64,000 bases of DNA. It comes from Ascoidea asiatica (Eukaryota > Ascomycota > Saccharomycetes > Ascoideales > Ascoideaceae). Shown piece by piece: positions 42,721 to 55,198 of this stretch. The translations under genes and the position numbers were made by a program. A model generated the notes under the pieces. The model had not been told where the DNA came from. It made no database searches and saw only the letters and a program-made list of their open reading frames with translations. Location: NCBI GenBank assembly GCA_001600695.1, contig BCKQ01000004.1, positions 1,059,677-1,123,676 of the forward strand. The letters run 5' to 3'. Every line of letters begins with the position of its first letter. Position 1 is the first letter of the stretch.

Positions 42721-45700
42721 ATGAATCAGTTTGAAGCAAGATTAAATCCAGGAACTTTATTAAAAATTGGTAATCATACTGTTATTGTTCAAAATTATTT
42801 ATCTGAAGGTGGTTATGCTCAAATTTATAAAGTTAAAATCAATCCAATTGAAAATAATTCAAATATTGCATGTTTAAAAAAAGTCATAATTAAAGATAAA
42901 CAATCTTTATCACAATTAAATTCTGAAGTTAAGATTATGAAAATTCTTTCTTATAAAAATTGTAAATATATTGTTAAATATTTTGATCATCAATTAATTA
43001 ATAATCAATTTTTTGTCTTGATGGAATTATGTGAAAAAAATTCACTATTAGATTTTTTAAATACAAGATTACAAACAAAATTAAAAGAAACTGAAATTTT
43101 AAAAATTTTACATAATATTTCTTTAGCAGTTTCTTTTATGCATTATTTACCTGGTTATCCATTAATTCATCGTGATATAAAAATTGAGAATGTATTAATA
43201 AATAATGAAAATATTTTTAAATTATGTGATTTTGGTTCTGCATCTCCAATTTTAAGAAAACCAAAAAATGATTTGGAATTTCAAATTTTAAAAGATGATT
43301 TAGTTAAACAAACAACTCCACAATATAGATCTCCAGAAATGTTAAATTTATCTGAACCAATTGATGAAAAATCTGATATTTGGGCTTTAGGTATTTTTTT
43401 ATATAAATTATGCTATTTTACAACTCCATTTGAAAATCAAAATAATATTGAAATTGCAATTTTAAATGGTTATTATAAATTTCAAAAATTTCCAAAATAT
43501 TCTGATAAATTAAAAAATTTAATTATAATTATGTTAAGAGTTGATCCAAAATTAAGACCAAATATTTATCAAGTTGTTCATTATGTTTGTTCAATGCTAA
43601 ATATCAATGTTCCAATACCTGATATATATAATTTAGGTCCTTATGATTTCAATAATCCAAAAAAAGTTTCTTTAGCTTCTGTTAGATTTACCCAATCTCA
43701 GCCTCAAAATCAATCTCAAGTACAGCATCAAATACAACCTAAAATACAACCTCAAATTCAACAAAATAAATTTCAGAATATGCAAAATATACAACATACA
43801 CCCAATCTTCAATTTACTCCGAATATACAACATACTCCAAATATTCAAAATATTCAAAATATACAGAACACTCCACAATCAAATCATTCTATACCTTCCC
43901 AATTTCCTTCTTCAATATCTTCCAAATTTCAAAATGAATCCCCAAATTTACATTATAATAATCAATATCCAGAATCTAATTTTCAACCTAATTATTCATC
44001 TCAAAATAATCAAATAAATAATTATAATAATAATTTAAATAGAATAAATAACTCTTCACCAATTTTATCTTATGAAAATCAAAAATTCAATTCAAATCAA
44101 AATTTAAATCAATTCAATCATTCAAATCAAAACGTGAATAATAATTATCGCGATCAGAATATTAATGATAACCAATATTCAAATCAATATCCAAATCAGT
44201 ATAATAATCAATTTCCTAAACAATCGACTCAAAATTCTATTGATTCTTCTTGTCCATATCCTACTATAAATGGATTAACTTCAATCGAACCTCCAGTTCA
44301 ATTTCAAGAATCTAAAACTTCTCCACAGATCATAAATAATTATTATCCTAAGAATTCTTCAATACCTGATACTCAAATTTCTAAAAATCAAATTGATGAA
44401 AAAAATAATAATGATAATGATAATTTTATAAATGTTAAAGAAAGAAAAAGTTTAGATTCTCATTCTTCAAGAGGTTCATTGTATGAATATTATGAAAATT
44501 TTTTAAATTTTCAAGCTAGTGAAAATAAACAAAATGAATCAAATATTCCTATTGCTTCATATCCTAACATGAATCCAGAACCTCCTATACAACAATATCC
44601 AAGATCTAATGAATTTAATATAGATAAGAATGATAGAATACCATCTAAACTTCTAGATGCTCCTTATTTAAATCAAGAAATTTCTAATTCAATTGAAGAG
44701 ATTAAAAAATTTACTTTTGATAGTCCAACAAGTAGTATAACTGATGATTTAATAGAATCTAATTTAAAACCAAAATTACCTCCAAAAATTATTGAAAATA
44801 AAAATATTAATAATTTGTTAGAAAAAAAAGATATACTAAATACTTTAAATCAACCTTTAGAAAAAGTAAATGAAAATAATTTTAAATCAGAAATATCAAA
44901 GAAACCAACGTTTTTAATTTTAAATGATCCAATAATATCAACATCGAATACAAGTGTGCAAACAATTAAAGGATTATCTGAATCAGCTGAGTCATCTAAA
45001 CCGTTTGAATTATTAAAATCTTCTTCAATATCTAATATTCAAAATCCTAATAAGGATATATTAAAACCTGAAGAATCTCATATTAAAATAAATAGTAATA
45101 ATGGTAAAAATGAAGGAGAATTAAAGGATATGAATAAGGTTTCAGAACCTGTAGTCATTAATACTGAAGATGTAAATGAATTTGAATTAAAAATACTTAA
45201 AACAAGAAATTCAGGTACAAATCATACATATCCAATGGTAGAAGGAAAAGATAAAAGTAATAATCTAAAGAAATTTTATTCAAATAATTCAAATAATTCA
45301 AATAGTCCACTACCTATTAGAGTGAATTCAACACCTATAAGCTATAACTCATCACCATTTAGAATAAATTCAACACCTATAAGTTATAATTCACCATTGC
45401 GAGTTAACTCACAAGAACGAGAAGATGCAATATCACAGGCATTTAATTCACTCAGTTTATCAAAATCAAATACTAGATCAAGTACAAAATTAAATTCTAA
45501 TACTAATGCTAATACTAATTTGAATTCTGATTTGATTTTTAATCCAAATTTGAATTTAAATACAAACTCACCTAAAATTCAAATAGATAGAACATTTCAA
45601 AATGTTCCTATTAAAGTATCAGAAACCATTCAACAGGGAAGATTTTCTATAAATAATGTTAATAATGGTAATAATATGAACATTAGCATGAATGACATGA

Positions 45701-46146
45701 ATATGAATATGAATATGAATAGTATAAATATGAATAATGTGAGTAATGCCGATAATGTTCCAATAAAGAAAAATACATCATCAAGTTTAAGGAAACCACC
45801 ATTTGCAATTATTCATGAAGATATTCAGAAATCAAGAAAAGATAATTATTTAAGTTATGAAGTATCTACATCAATGGGAAATGATAATGAAGATAATCTT
45901 AATATACCTTTCAAAAGTAATGCTAATTTTAATGTTAATAATAGTGGTAGTAATGACAATTTCTTGAAACCAAGTTTAAGTAATAGTAGTAATGTTTCAA
46001 GCTCAAGTAAAAAGAATTTGAAAAAAGTAGGTGGATTTGTTAGAGGATTAACATCATATATCAAAAAGGATAAAAATAAAGATAAGGAGCTTAAGAAAAA
46101 CCAAGCATCTAGTATTGAATCAACTTTAATGTTCAAAATGAAATGA
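42721..46146 (+). CDS. AKL1: Ark/Prk-family serine/threonine kinase, AKL1-like
   Basis: This 1141-residue protein has an N-terminal kinase domain (about 12-300). The Gly-rich loop is SEGGYAQIY. The Lys is at 53/54, the catalytic loop is HRDIKIEN (150-157), DFGSAS starts at 170, and the activation-segment end is TPQYRSPEM. Loop and DFGSA(S/T) features mark the Ark/Prk/NAK family, which phosphorylates endocytic coat and actin-patch proteins. The rest is disordered: Gln/Asn-rich (about 325-540), a few Pro-rich sites, and a basic C-terminal helix (about 1100-1130, KKVGGFVRGLTSYIKK). Length fits Akl1 (1108) better than Ark1 (638) or Prk1 (810). Confidence 0.82.
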   Translation: MNQFEARLNPGTLLKIGNHTVIVQNYLSEGGYAQIYKVKINPIENNSNIACLKKVIIKDKQSLSQLNSEVKIMKILSYKNCKYIVKYFDHQLINNQFFVLMELCEKNSLLDFLNTRLQTKLKETEILKILHNISLAVSFMHYLPGYPLIHRDIKIENVLINNENIFKLCDFGSASPILRKPKNDLEFQILKDDLVKQTTPQYRSPEMLNLSEPIDEKSDIWALGIFLYKLCYFTTPFENQNNIEIAILNGYYKFQKFPKYSDKLKNLIIIMLRVDPKLRPNIYQVVHYVCSMLNINVPIPDIYNLGPYDFNNPKKVSLASVRFTQSQPQNQSQVQHQIQPKIQPQIQQNKFQNMQNIQHTPNLQFTPNIQHTPNIQNIQNIQNTPQSNHSIPSQFPSSISSKFQNESPNLHYNNQYPESNFQPNYSSQNNQINNYNNNLNRINNSSPILSYENQKFNSNQNLNQFNHSNQNVNNNYRDQNINDNQYSNQYPNQYNNQFPKQSTQNSIDSSCPYPTINGLTSIEPPVQFQESKTSPQIINNYYPKNSSIPDTQISKNQIDEKNNNDNDNFINVKERKSLDSHSSRGSLYEYYENFLNFQASENKQNESNIPIASYPNMNPEPPIQQYPRSNEFNIDKNDRIPSKLLDAPYLNQEISNSIEEIKKFTFDSPTSSITDDLIESNLKPKLPPKIIENKNINNLLEKKDILNTLNQPLEKVNENNFKSEISKKPTFLILNDPIISTSNTSVQTIKGLSESAESSKPFELLKSSSISNIQNPNKDILKPEESHIKINSNNGKNEGELKDMNKVSEPVVINTEDVNEFELKILKTRNSGTNHTYPMVEGKDKSNNLKKFYSNNSNNSNSPLPIRVNSTPISYNSSPFRINSTPISYNSPLRVNSQEREDAISQAFNSLSLSKSNTRSSTKLNSNTNANTNLNSDLIFNPNLNLNTNSPKIQIDRTFQNVPIKVSETIQQGRFSINNVNNGNNMNISMNDMNMNMNMNSINMNNVSNADNVPIKKNTSSSLRKPPFAIIHEDIQKSRKDNYLSYEVSTSMGNDNEDNLNIPFKSNANFNVNNSGSNDNFLKPSLSNSSNVSSSSKKNLKKVGGFVRGLTSYIKKDKNKDKELKKNQASSIESTLMFKMK

Positions 46147-46506
46147 AAGTATTATAGTAAAATAAGTTTTTTTTTCTAATATTATTAGATAATTATATAA
46201 ATCTTCAATAAATAACTGATTAAATGAAAATAATTGTTTAACTTTTTGTAAAAGAATTGACAGGCTGGTGAAAATTTATGTGAAACAGTTAGAGAAATAT
46301 ACGTAAAATTAATCGATAAATTCTAATAGATATTTTTATTGATAATAATGATAGCTCTGAAAAAATTATATCTTTTTTTTTAATTTATTTAGAGTTTGAA
46401 TAAATAAATCTTGGGTTTTTTAAGATAATCTGAAAAATCTCTACGATTATGTAATATTCTCTGTTATATACCATATTGGTTTGACCCATATTCATGGTAA
46501 AAAAAA

Positions 46507-46522
46507 CCAGTACTATTACTGG
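46507..46522. repeat. Short perfect inverted repeat CCAGTA-CTAT-TACTGG
   Basis: Six-base arms around a four-base loop lie just right of an A run in the left part of the desert. Confidence 0.7.
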
Positions 46523-47702
46523 AGGTGATTTATAAATAGTGCACTTAATCCAATGTTACAAGAAATTATGTAAGCAGTTGCAAGTGAATACCACAAAGGC
46601 TAAATCAACTTTGAAATGAGAATGGTATCGAACAAGATTGCGACTTGCAGAAATTGAGCCAAAATTACAGCCCAGGTGAACTTACAGACCATATTTCAGA
46701 TATGCTTTAAAGTTAACGTCTGCAACTAGGCCCAAGTGTGTTGAGAAATTTTAACATTTGTTAATAAAATCCAAATTTTATATTGGTTTCAATTTAATCT
46801 GCATGGAAATACAGAGCCCGCCTGATCTGAAAATAACTAACATTTTTTTGAGTTTGAAAAGTTCTGAAAGAGGCTTGAAGCAGCTCGGTGCCTCCGGAAA
46901 TCATTAGAATGCATATCGTTAACTTAAAAGCTTTATTGCAATCCTCAAAACGGATTTCTTTGTCACAGTTTTCCCTCACCCATAATAAATTAGATAAATT
47001 ATATAAATTTGATAAAGTGAATAAATTGAATGAATAGATTGAATAAGCTACTTGGCTTAAATTGTTATAAATAGTTCATTTGATTTTTATGCCAATATGA
47101 AAAATGTAGCCATGTGATTTATCGATAAAATAGAGTGGTAAAAAATGAATTTGAGATATTTGAGATAATTTAGATATCTGAAATATCTCTGTTTGGGTTT
47201 TCACTCGTCCCCATTTTGGTAGAATCTATCAACGAAATTGAGTATCAGAAAAAGACGTGATTTGAGTAATGGCAAAGAACACTTTGATATTTGCAAGTTC
47301 TTCTTGAAAATTCACTTTTGTTTAGACACTTTTCAAATTAGCCGATGTATAAATGAAGAAAGTGAAGAGAATGAAGGGGAAAGTGGAGAGTATGAGTAGT
47401 ATGAAAAATAGAATGAGCATGAAAAAAAGAAGATATATTCAGCGAGGTTCACCAACTACTCGAAGTATCGGTAATAAATAGACCGCAGTCTAATCAGATA
47501 TTGTAGATAACGTTGATAAATACTACCGACAGTACTAGTAAATGGAAAAATAAATAAATAAATAATAATAGATAATAAGATAAAAAGAGAAAATAACGTA
47601 AAAACGTAAAGATAATTAAACAATAAACAAAAATAAACGATAAAAAATAATATATGATAAATAATAATATATGATAAATAATAAATAATAAAATGATGAT
47701 GG

Positions 47703-47739
47703 TTTTGCGGTATCATTTTGCGGTATCATTTTGCGGTAT
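47703..47739. repeat. 13-base tandem repeat TTTTGCGGTATCA
   Basis: Two full copies and one partial copy (47703, 47716 and 47729) give three TTGCGGTAT words in a row. Confidence 0.9.
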
Positions 47740-50159
47740 TCTTTTTTCAGCCTCGAATAATATTATTATCAGCAACTAAAATAATCACCTTGAAGAAAAA
47801 ATTAAATGATAGAAAATTATTCAAAATCTAAGACAAAAAGCTCTTCGAATCTCAATAAAGAACTTATTTTGAAAATTATAAGTAATTTTTCATAGATTTT
47901 GTTTCAATTTTATTTAATTTTATTTCTGTCCCACAGAATACAAGCTATGTCTAAGTTAGAGTCTTGAGGTTACACAATTACCTACAGGCTGGTACTAGTT
48001 GTACTACTCGCACTAGTAACTCTACTACTACCACTACCACTATCACTACTGAAGTACTTCTAAAACTATCGTCATTGAAATTAATTGAAATTGAAAATCA
48101 ACTCTGATTGATAACCTGTTCTAAGATTTACATTTTAATTACTAGAATCAAGCCGAAGCAAAAGGGTGGTTGACGTTTTTGAATCTGGTTGCAAAATAAT
48201 AATTAAATTTATAAATTTACTCATAATTATATTGCTAATCATCATCACCATAATATTAATAACTAAATGTACCACTATTTTAATTTTTCACCTTTTATCA
48301 CCAGTTATTCTAACTTTACAATACAACATTCTTTTAAATTACTTAATTTTAATAAAATTTTCTTCTCGTTAAAATTGAAACAATTTTAAGAATGCCTTAA
48401 TCAAAGCAAAATAATTCAAAAAAAATTGAATTGAAATGAAATTTGAAAAACATGTAATGAAATTCAAGAATTTTTAAATAATTCAGACTAAAATTACACT
48501 ACCGGTTGTGTTTCTGGTAGTTTCTGGTGGTGTTTCTGATACTCTAAGGTTACGAGTGTAAAATATGGACTTAACTATTTTTAGTTATTCTTATACAGTA
48601 AATAACACAACCCCCATAGGGTATCTAATATTTTTCTTTCAAGTGTTGAGTCCCAATACATATTTGAAATTTATGGTGTTATTTTCCTTTAAATTCCTCG
48701 CTTAAAGCTGACTTCTGACTTTCCATTACTTTCACTCTGGAACCACCAACCACTAAATAACTTCTCCTGTACTACAGCTAGGACTCTAACTAGATAGTAC
48801 AAATTGCAATTGAAATTATATGTCCTGGTACAATGAAAGTATCTTCAGTACCAATTATTCTTCAATGTTGTAAATTTTATTCTTGTTCCTGATTCAGTAA
48901 TTTTCATAAATTGACCAGTCACTCACGTGTTAATAAAAAAAAAAGGAGTCAAATTTAAAGATAATTGATTGATGTACGTTTCTTCATTGGGTATTGCCAT
49001 TAACACCACAGTACCTATCCCTACTGCATACCGATAAGTTATTTTTCGGTTTCCTCTCAAGTTATACGGAGCTTTGTCATGTTATTCAAAGCAGTTTTCC
49101 TTTTGCGGTGCTACTGCAACCAGATCAATCTACAATACTTACAAAAGAATTTTTTTTTTCCTCTTTTAAAGCTCATAAATAGAAGTCCTAAGCGGTATCC
49201 AATAGTTATAAAATACCGGTTTATTGAGGTGTTTTCAACATCTAACAAACAGCACATGAACAATTTTATTGAAAACAAGTCCTAATTTAACAATTATCCC
49301 ACGATTTCAAAACAAAATTAAATTATCAGAAAGAAAAGAATTTGGTTGCATAACTGTTTTTTTTCTTTATTTCTGCAAAACACTCAACACCGTTGTTATT
49401 GTATTTGACTATTGTTCCGTTTTTAACGGTTTATTTACCAAATAAGAAATAAACAAACGCTGAAAGTTGTCGATTAGAAATATTTAATCTTGAGAATATT
49501 CCACTTTTTTTTACTGTTTTTTAACATACTTTACATATTTTGTATATTTTTTAATTTGTATATTTTTCATATTTGAGAAATTTAAATAAAGATACTTATA
49601 CTTTATGTACATTATTATTTTTATTTTAATTTTTGAGAATGTCAATTAACTTATCTTATCACAATTAACAATAACAATAACAACAAATAAAAATTATTCT
49701 TTGAAATCTTTCTATCAAATCTTTCTTTGAAACTATTATTTCGAATTTGAGAAATTGAGAATCAAAGAATTTCAAGCCGATAATTGTTCAATATTTCAAT
49801 TGTTTAATTTTATAAATGTATAATATTTTTCGGTTGTTAATCTGAAGATAATATTACTATTATATTTATTATCAATATGGTAGTGTAAATACTGGTAACT
49901 GTTACTAAAATCTGAAAATCACTATTTTTGATTGATAATTCAAGTTAAATTTCAAAATATTAGCGTTTATCCTTTTTTTCATGATATTAATAAATCGTAA
50001 CGTTAATCTCAAACTAATATATTTTTAAATTGAGATTATGTCAATTTAACCAAGGTTAAAACAAAAGTAAATTAATTTACTATTAAAAATTACTGTGGTT
50101 TCAAGAAATATTATAAAATTCAAACTTATGTCAAAGAAAGTAGAAATACTCTTGAACAA

Positions 50160-50189
50160 GTGAATCCCGGTGAATCCCCGTGAATTATG
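50160..50189. repeat. 10-base tandem repeat GTGAATCCCN
   Basis: There are three head-to-tail units: GTGAATCCCG, GTGAATCCCC and a decayed GTGAATTATG. Confidence 0.85.
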
Positions 50190-53100
50190 ATCTTTTGGTG
50201 CCGTACAAAATAATTTAAACTATGCTTTTTTTAAATTTACATAATTAATGGTACAGTATCGTAAAGCTAATACCGGATAATAATAGGGTAATTCAATTGT
50301 ACTGTAGTAAAGTCACTGCAAAACATTCCATGTGAGATCATTTTACTTATAAAACTGCCTATTAAATGTAGGCTAAAGAAATTTCCCTTGATGATCATGT
50401 GACCTCCTGATTCTTAAAGGATTTATTCTACAATTTAAATTAATAATTCAATATATCAAGTTACATTGCAAAAAAAAAAAAAACATCATTTCATAAAAAT
50501 TTACAAGAGTAGTAAGATATTGAATCATCTGTATTTAATTTCCAAACAGATTCAATATTAGTGTTACATAGCGTACTGTAGAATACTAAGAGATTTATAA
50601 CTCTTCATAGCACTCCATAACATTACAATCAGTTAAAAAATATTCAAGTTTCTAAAAAAATCGTAAATTTTTTACATCATAAAAATTATTTTCAATATTT
50701 AATATTGAAAATCGAAGAACAAATATTTATCTTAAAAAAAAAAATTTCAAAAATAGGGTGAATATGTTGAACCGGTATCACTGTTTCTCCAACAAGTAAA
50801 TTTGAAACAAGTACTGTATTCTAAATGTTAATACTGTATGTAGATAATCGTCTTATTTTTTGTTATTGTTATTGTTATTGTTATCCTTATTATTGTTGTT
50901 ATTATGAATAATGATAATTTGACTTGACTCGTACTAAGAATTATTAAATTTTGAAAATTAATTATTTTGATTAAAATTAATCATTTTAATTAAAATCTAC
51001 CGACGTTTCATGAAAATATGCAAATTATTTCAACATTAAGGATCAGGCTCAATGAGGTATTTTCAAGTAAAACCAACCTTAAATTCTTCATATAGATGTA
51101 AACGCACGTAGTCTGTAATAATATTACTGTATAACACTGTCTTTAACTACCACCTTAAATAAAATTGGATTTTTTTGAAAGTTAATACGGTATACGAAAA
51201 CCTTTATTAGTAAGATTACAGCTGTATACTGAATAATACATGGACATTTACTAGTTTAGTTGTTATAAAAAAAGACAATGTATGCAGTATACTCACACAA
51301 TATTTGGGATTTTCAGCGATTTGGCGTACTATTGCGTGTTATTGAAAGTGCAAATATGTTGTTAAAAATATTTTGTCTTTTTTCAAACTTCAATAACGTT
51401 GCATTTTTCCTCAGTTGAGAAATAATTTGTACTCGATTGGTTGAAATTTTTCCTCTGTTTTAGGTTTACCTCAAAAATATTTGATCAAAATTTAAATTGA
51501 TCTGGGCCTGAATGAAATGAAAAATAATAGAAATAAAGAAAACAAAGATAGACTTGGCGTGGTTACTTTATTTGAAAAAGTTATTTGATTTTAAATTTCA
51601 TTGAACAATCTATTTCTGAATGTTATAATATCCGTACCCTCCTTTGGAGAAATTTATTTAACAAAAGGATTGATAGATTATTTGCTTGTTTCTCTCTTTG
51701 TTTTTTTTTCTTTGTCTGGTGTTCCTTTATTTTTAATTATTCTATCTACATAAATTAGAAATCATTTTGATAAAGGTTTGATTTTTATTCAGGAGTTTCT
51801 AACTTTTGTAATCTTAGGTTTGAATTACAAGGAAATCATACTATATCAAAATAACAATTGTACTACTGTAATTTATTGATTTTTTTTAATTATTCATATT
51901 ATTAATAGTTTATTCTGCTGAATTAAAGTAATATTTTGATGAAGTAATCTGAATTACAGCTTAAATTTCATCACTTTAGGGCGAATTTCTACTTACATTT
52001 TTATAAATGATACTTTTAAATTTCTTTTTCGTAGTTATAAGTTTCAAAATCTGAATATGAATTTCGTAACATGAAAATACAGCCTAATACTGTAGTCACA
52101 TGAGAAGTGATAATAAATAGTACTGTAGTACTACATAGAGGCTTGACCAATTTTTGGTATATTTCATATGAAGTATATTTTCTTTCAATTAAAAACTATT
52201 AAAAAACTGCTCAAAAGTTATTCAAAATTCTATATTAAAGGACATTTTATCTTGAAAACCATCTCCAGCGCGTTATCTTCTTTTTTGTTCATGAAAAGAA
52301 ACATATTTCACTTTTTTTTATTTTTTCATTTATTGAAATTGTTGCCCCATACAATTTCAGTTTACAAGAAAATAGGTGGACGCGAAATAATATTTTTCAA
52401 ACTTTCACTGTACTTTAAAACCTTTTGAAGTTATAAAATTATAGGTAGAATTTTGCTAACTTTGGGTGCTAAACTGCATGTGAATACACAATTTATATAG
52501 TATCTTACCCTTTAGGTTTTTTCTAAGTTTGTAACTTTAACCGGCGCGATTGTTTTCTTTTAATTTTGTGCAATTTTTTTTACAGTCAATAGGTGTACTA
52601 TTACCGCTAAAAACAGACTGGTACTTAACGTTTCCGCCATAAGATACCTGATTGAGTTACTATTATTCAATTTTTCATTAAAGGCATTACTGTGACAACG
52701 AAATTGGAAATTGGTATTTACTAATAACACTGCTGAAAAATACCGGTACTGTGATGAAATTTCATACCGAATTAATCTGAAAGTAATTATTTTTACTCGA
52801 GTGTAGATCTACTGTGCTTAACTACTGTACAGTTCTACAGTATCATACGGGTAACTTATCATACTTATTACCTGATAAATTTTTGTATATTACTCTACTT
52901 CAGTACTATATTCTGTTCTCTTGAGGTAAGTCTATTTGCCTGTGCAATGCTTCCCTTACAATATTAAAAAAATAAACACAGTTTATGAATCTCAATTCAT
53001 AATTAATTCTCAATTAATTAAACAAAAATTTTATTTTTTAGAAGTTGAAATCTGTTGTCTCAATTTTTCTTTTAATAATTTTTAAGATACCCTTTTAATA

Positions 53101-53849
53101 TGTATCAATTTATGTATGTATTAACTTTTAATTTCCAATATTTGATTTTCAATTTATCTGTTATAACCTGATATTAATATACTGTAAAATGAAATTTTAG
53201 ATGAAATTTTAAGGAATTTGAATAAATTGTATGACCTTTAATGATATGATTCTAAAATAATTATAACATAGTACAATAATACAATACAATAATTTCGATA
53301 TGATACAGTAGACCTAATAATTTATAAAATAAAAAAACCCTACAGGTTTTTTTTAAAGTATTATACCGGTATTCTTATTCCATTTTCAATTTTTACTTTT
53401 TTTTTTATTATGATTTTCATTTCTATTTATTGTAATATTAATATTTATGTTCATAGTCATGTTCTACTACTTGTACAGTACAATACGTAATTTAAATTCC
53501 GTTTAAAATTCCGATTGCAACGTTAAATCTTTCGAATTCCTCACTCATAAACCTAGTAGGCTTGCATGTTCAAATCTGAAATTTAAATAAAGACAAGAAA
53601 TGTATCAAATTTAAGATTCTCATACTGGAAACAATGTTGACAATTACAATTACAATTACTTTTACAATCACTCATTTGTTACTATGGTAATAAATTCTAT
53701 ACTATTAATTTTTACTTGTTTGTTGCTATGGTTCTGGATCTAGAGTTGATCACCCACTTTAAAAGGGTATGCTTAGTCGATTAACGTTGATCAATGAATG
53801 AATGAATGTTACTAAATAGCACACAGGATTCTAATTATCTTACGTTAAC

Positions 53850-53939
53850 CTAATTAATTTAATTAACTTGATCAACTTGTTTAACTTAATTAGTCTAATT
53901 AGCTTAATTGAACTAAATAAATTAATAAACTTAATTTTT
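53850..53939. repeat. Degenerate 9-base array, consensus YTAATTAAC
   Basis: Ten in-phase 9-base units (for example TTAATTAAC, TTGATCAAC, TTGTTTAAC, TTAATTAGT, CTAATTAGC) end in TTAATTTTT. It follows CTTACGTTAAC (53839-53849), which recurs at 54014-54024. Confidence 0.6.
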
Positions 53940-55198
53940 TATTCAACATCTTTTATTTATTCAATTTTTTTTACAAAATATACTGAAATAATTTACTTAT
54001 TCAATTTAAATACCTTACGTTAACTTTACTTCAAAGTAAATAAATCAAAAATGAAAGCGAAAATAAAAGAGATATGTATACACTAAATTAATTATCTAAT
54101 TAATAAACTGTAGTAATTAAATAATAATTAACAAGTATCAAAACACTAAATCTTGAAGTGAAGTGAAATTCACCTTTTTTTACATCTCTTCACTGGCTCT
54201 TCAACCAACAACTTATGCTGCTTAACTACAGTAACGTTTCTAGATCTTAATAAATACGTACTGTAGCCAAGTATGCTCAACTCAACTCAACTCAACTCAA
54301 CCTCACTACGGTAGTAGCATCACCGTAACATAATTTCTGTTGTAAGTTGCTTGTTAGCCTTAGCAAAGTGCATTTCTACCTTCTTCTTCTACTTACCGCT
54401 GCAATTTTCAATCACTCCCATTTAGTTTTTCAAAATGCAAAAAACTTTTATATTCTATAAATATCAATAATTTCCTCACTTTAAATTCTATTCAATTATT
54501 TCAAGATTTATTTTTTTATTTTTATTATCTATCATTTTATTTCATTTATTTTTACTTGAATTATCTTTACTCATATTATATATTCATATTTATATATATT
54601 ATTTATATATATTTATAATATATTAATATATTATAACAAAATATAGTATAATATAATTAAAAAGCTATTTAGTCATCTTAAAATCCAATAAAATCATCAA
54701 AAAAAAAAAATAAAAAAAAGTCCAACTCAATTTAAAAAAAGTCACAAGAATAAATTATTTCATAATTTTTTCATTTTTTCATATTTTTATATTTTCATAA
54801 TTCTCATAATTTTCGTCATTTTCTTCATTTTATAACCTCATATTATACTATATTATACAAATCCCCAAAAAAAATCAAAAAAAAAAAAAAATATAATAAT
54901 ATCAACTATTATTTTTCAAATCAATCTTCTTACGACCTATATTATAATATATTATTAATATTAATAGTAAAATTAATTCCTATACTTTATCATTTAAATC
55001 TAATTTTTCTTATTTCTTCCTTTTTCAGTTTTTAGTTTTTATTTATAACTTATTCCTCTTTTGCTATATTAAATTACTAAAAGTTCTTCAGTAACAAAAA
55101 AAATCGATAAAATAAACAAATTCAAATTCAAATTCAAAAAAAAATAACTTCAAGCAAACAAAAAAAAAGCTAAATTACTCTTATTCAACTTATTTATC

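Larger units (their letters stand above)
46147..55198. other. 9-kb gene desert
   Basis: Over nine kilobases lie between two ordinary genes without a credible coding frame on either strand. The longest frames are under 100 residues, mostly lack ATG, and read like random A+T-rich translation. The base composition is a little more balanced than in neighbouring spacers and the sequence is complex rather than simple repeat. It holds many TACTGTA/TACAGTA words, several short tandem or inverted repeats, and poly-A/T runs in the last kilobase that are probably PUF promoter. Elsewhere in the window spacers are 0.1-2.3 kb. I see no retrotransposon frame, tRNA or rRNA. A centromeric region is possible but unproven. 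Confidence 0.7.

Noticed and set aside
46621-46645. Possible tRNA B-box (TGTTCGATACC on the minus strand)
   Set aside because: No acceptor stem, A-box or anticodon arm fits around it.
48166-48372. 68-codon frame in the desert
   Set aside because: It starts at GTG and is Ile/Leu-rich random translation.
52168-52428. 86-codon ATG frame in the desert
   Set aside because: Phe/Lys/Ile-rich content typical of chance frames, no domain, no codon bias.
46147-55198. Retrotransposon or mitochondrial DNA insertion in the desert
   Set aside because: No reverse transcriptase, integrase or gag motifs, no terminal repeats seen, and no mitochondrial gene or rRNA signature.
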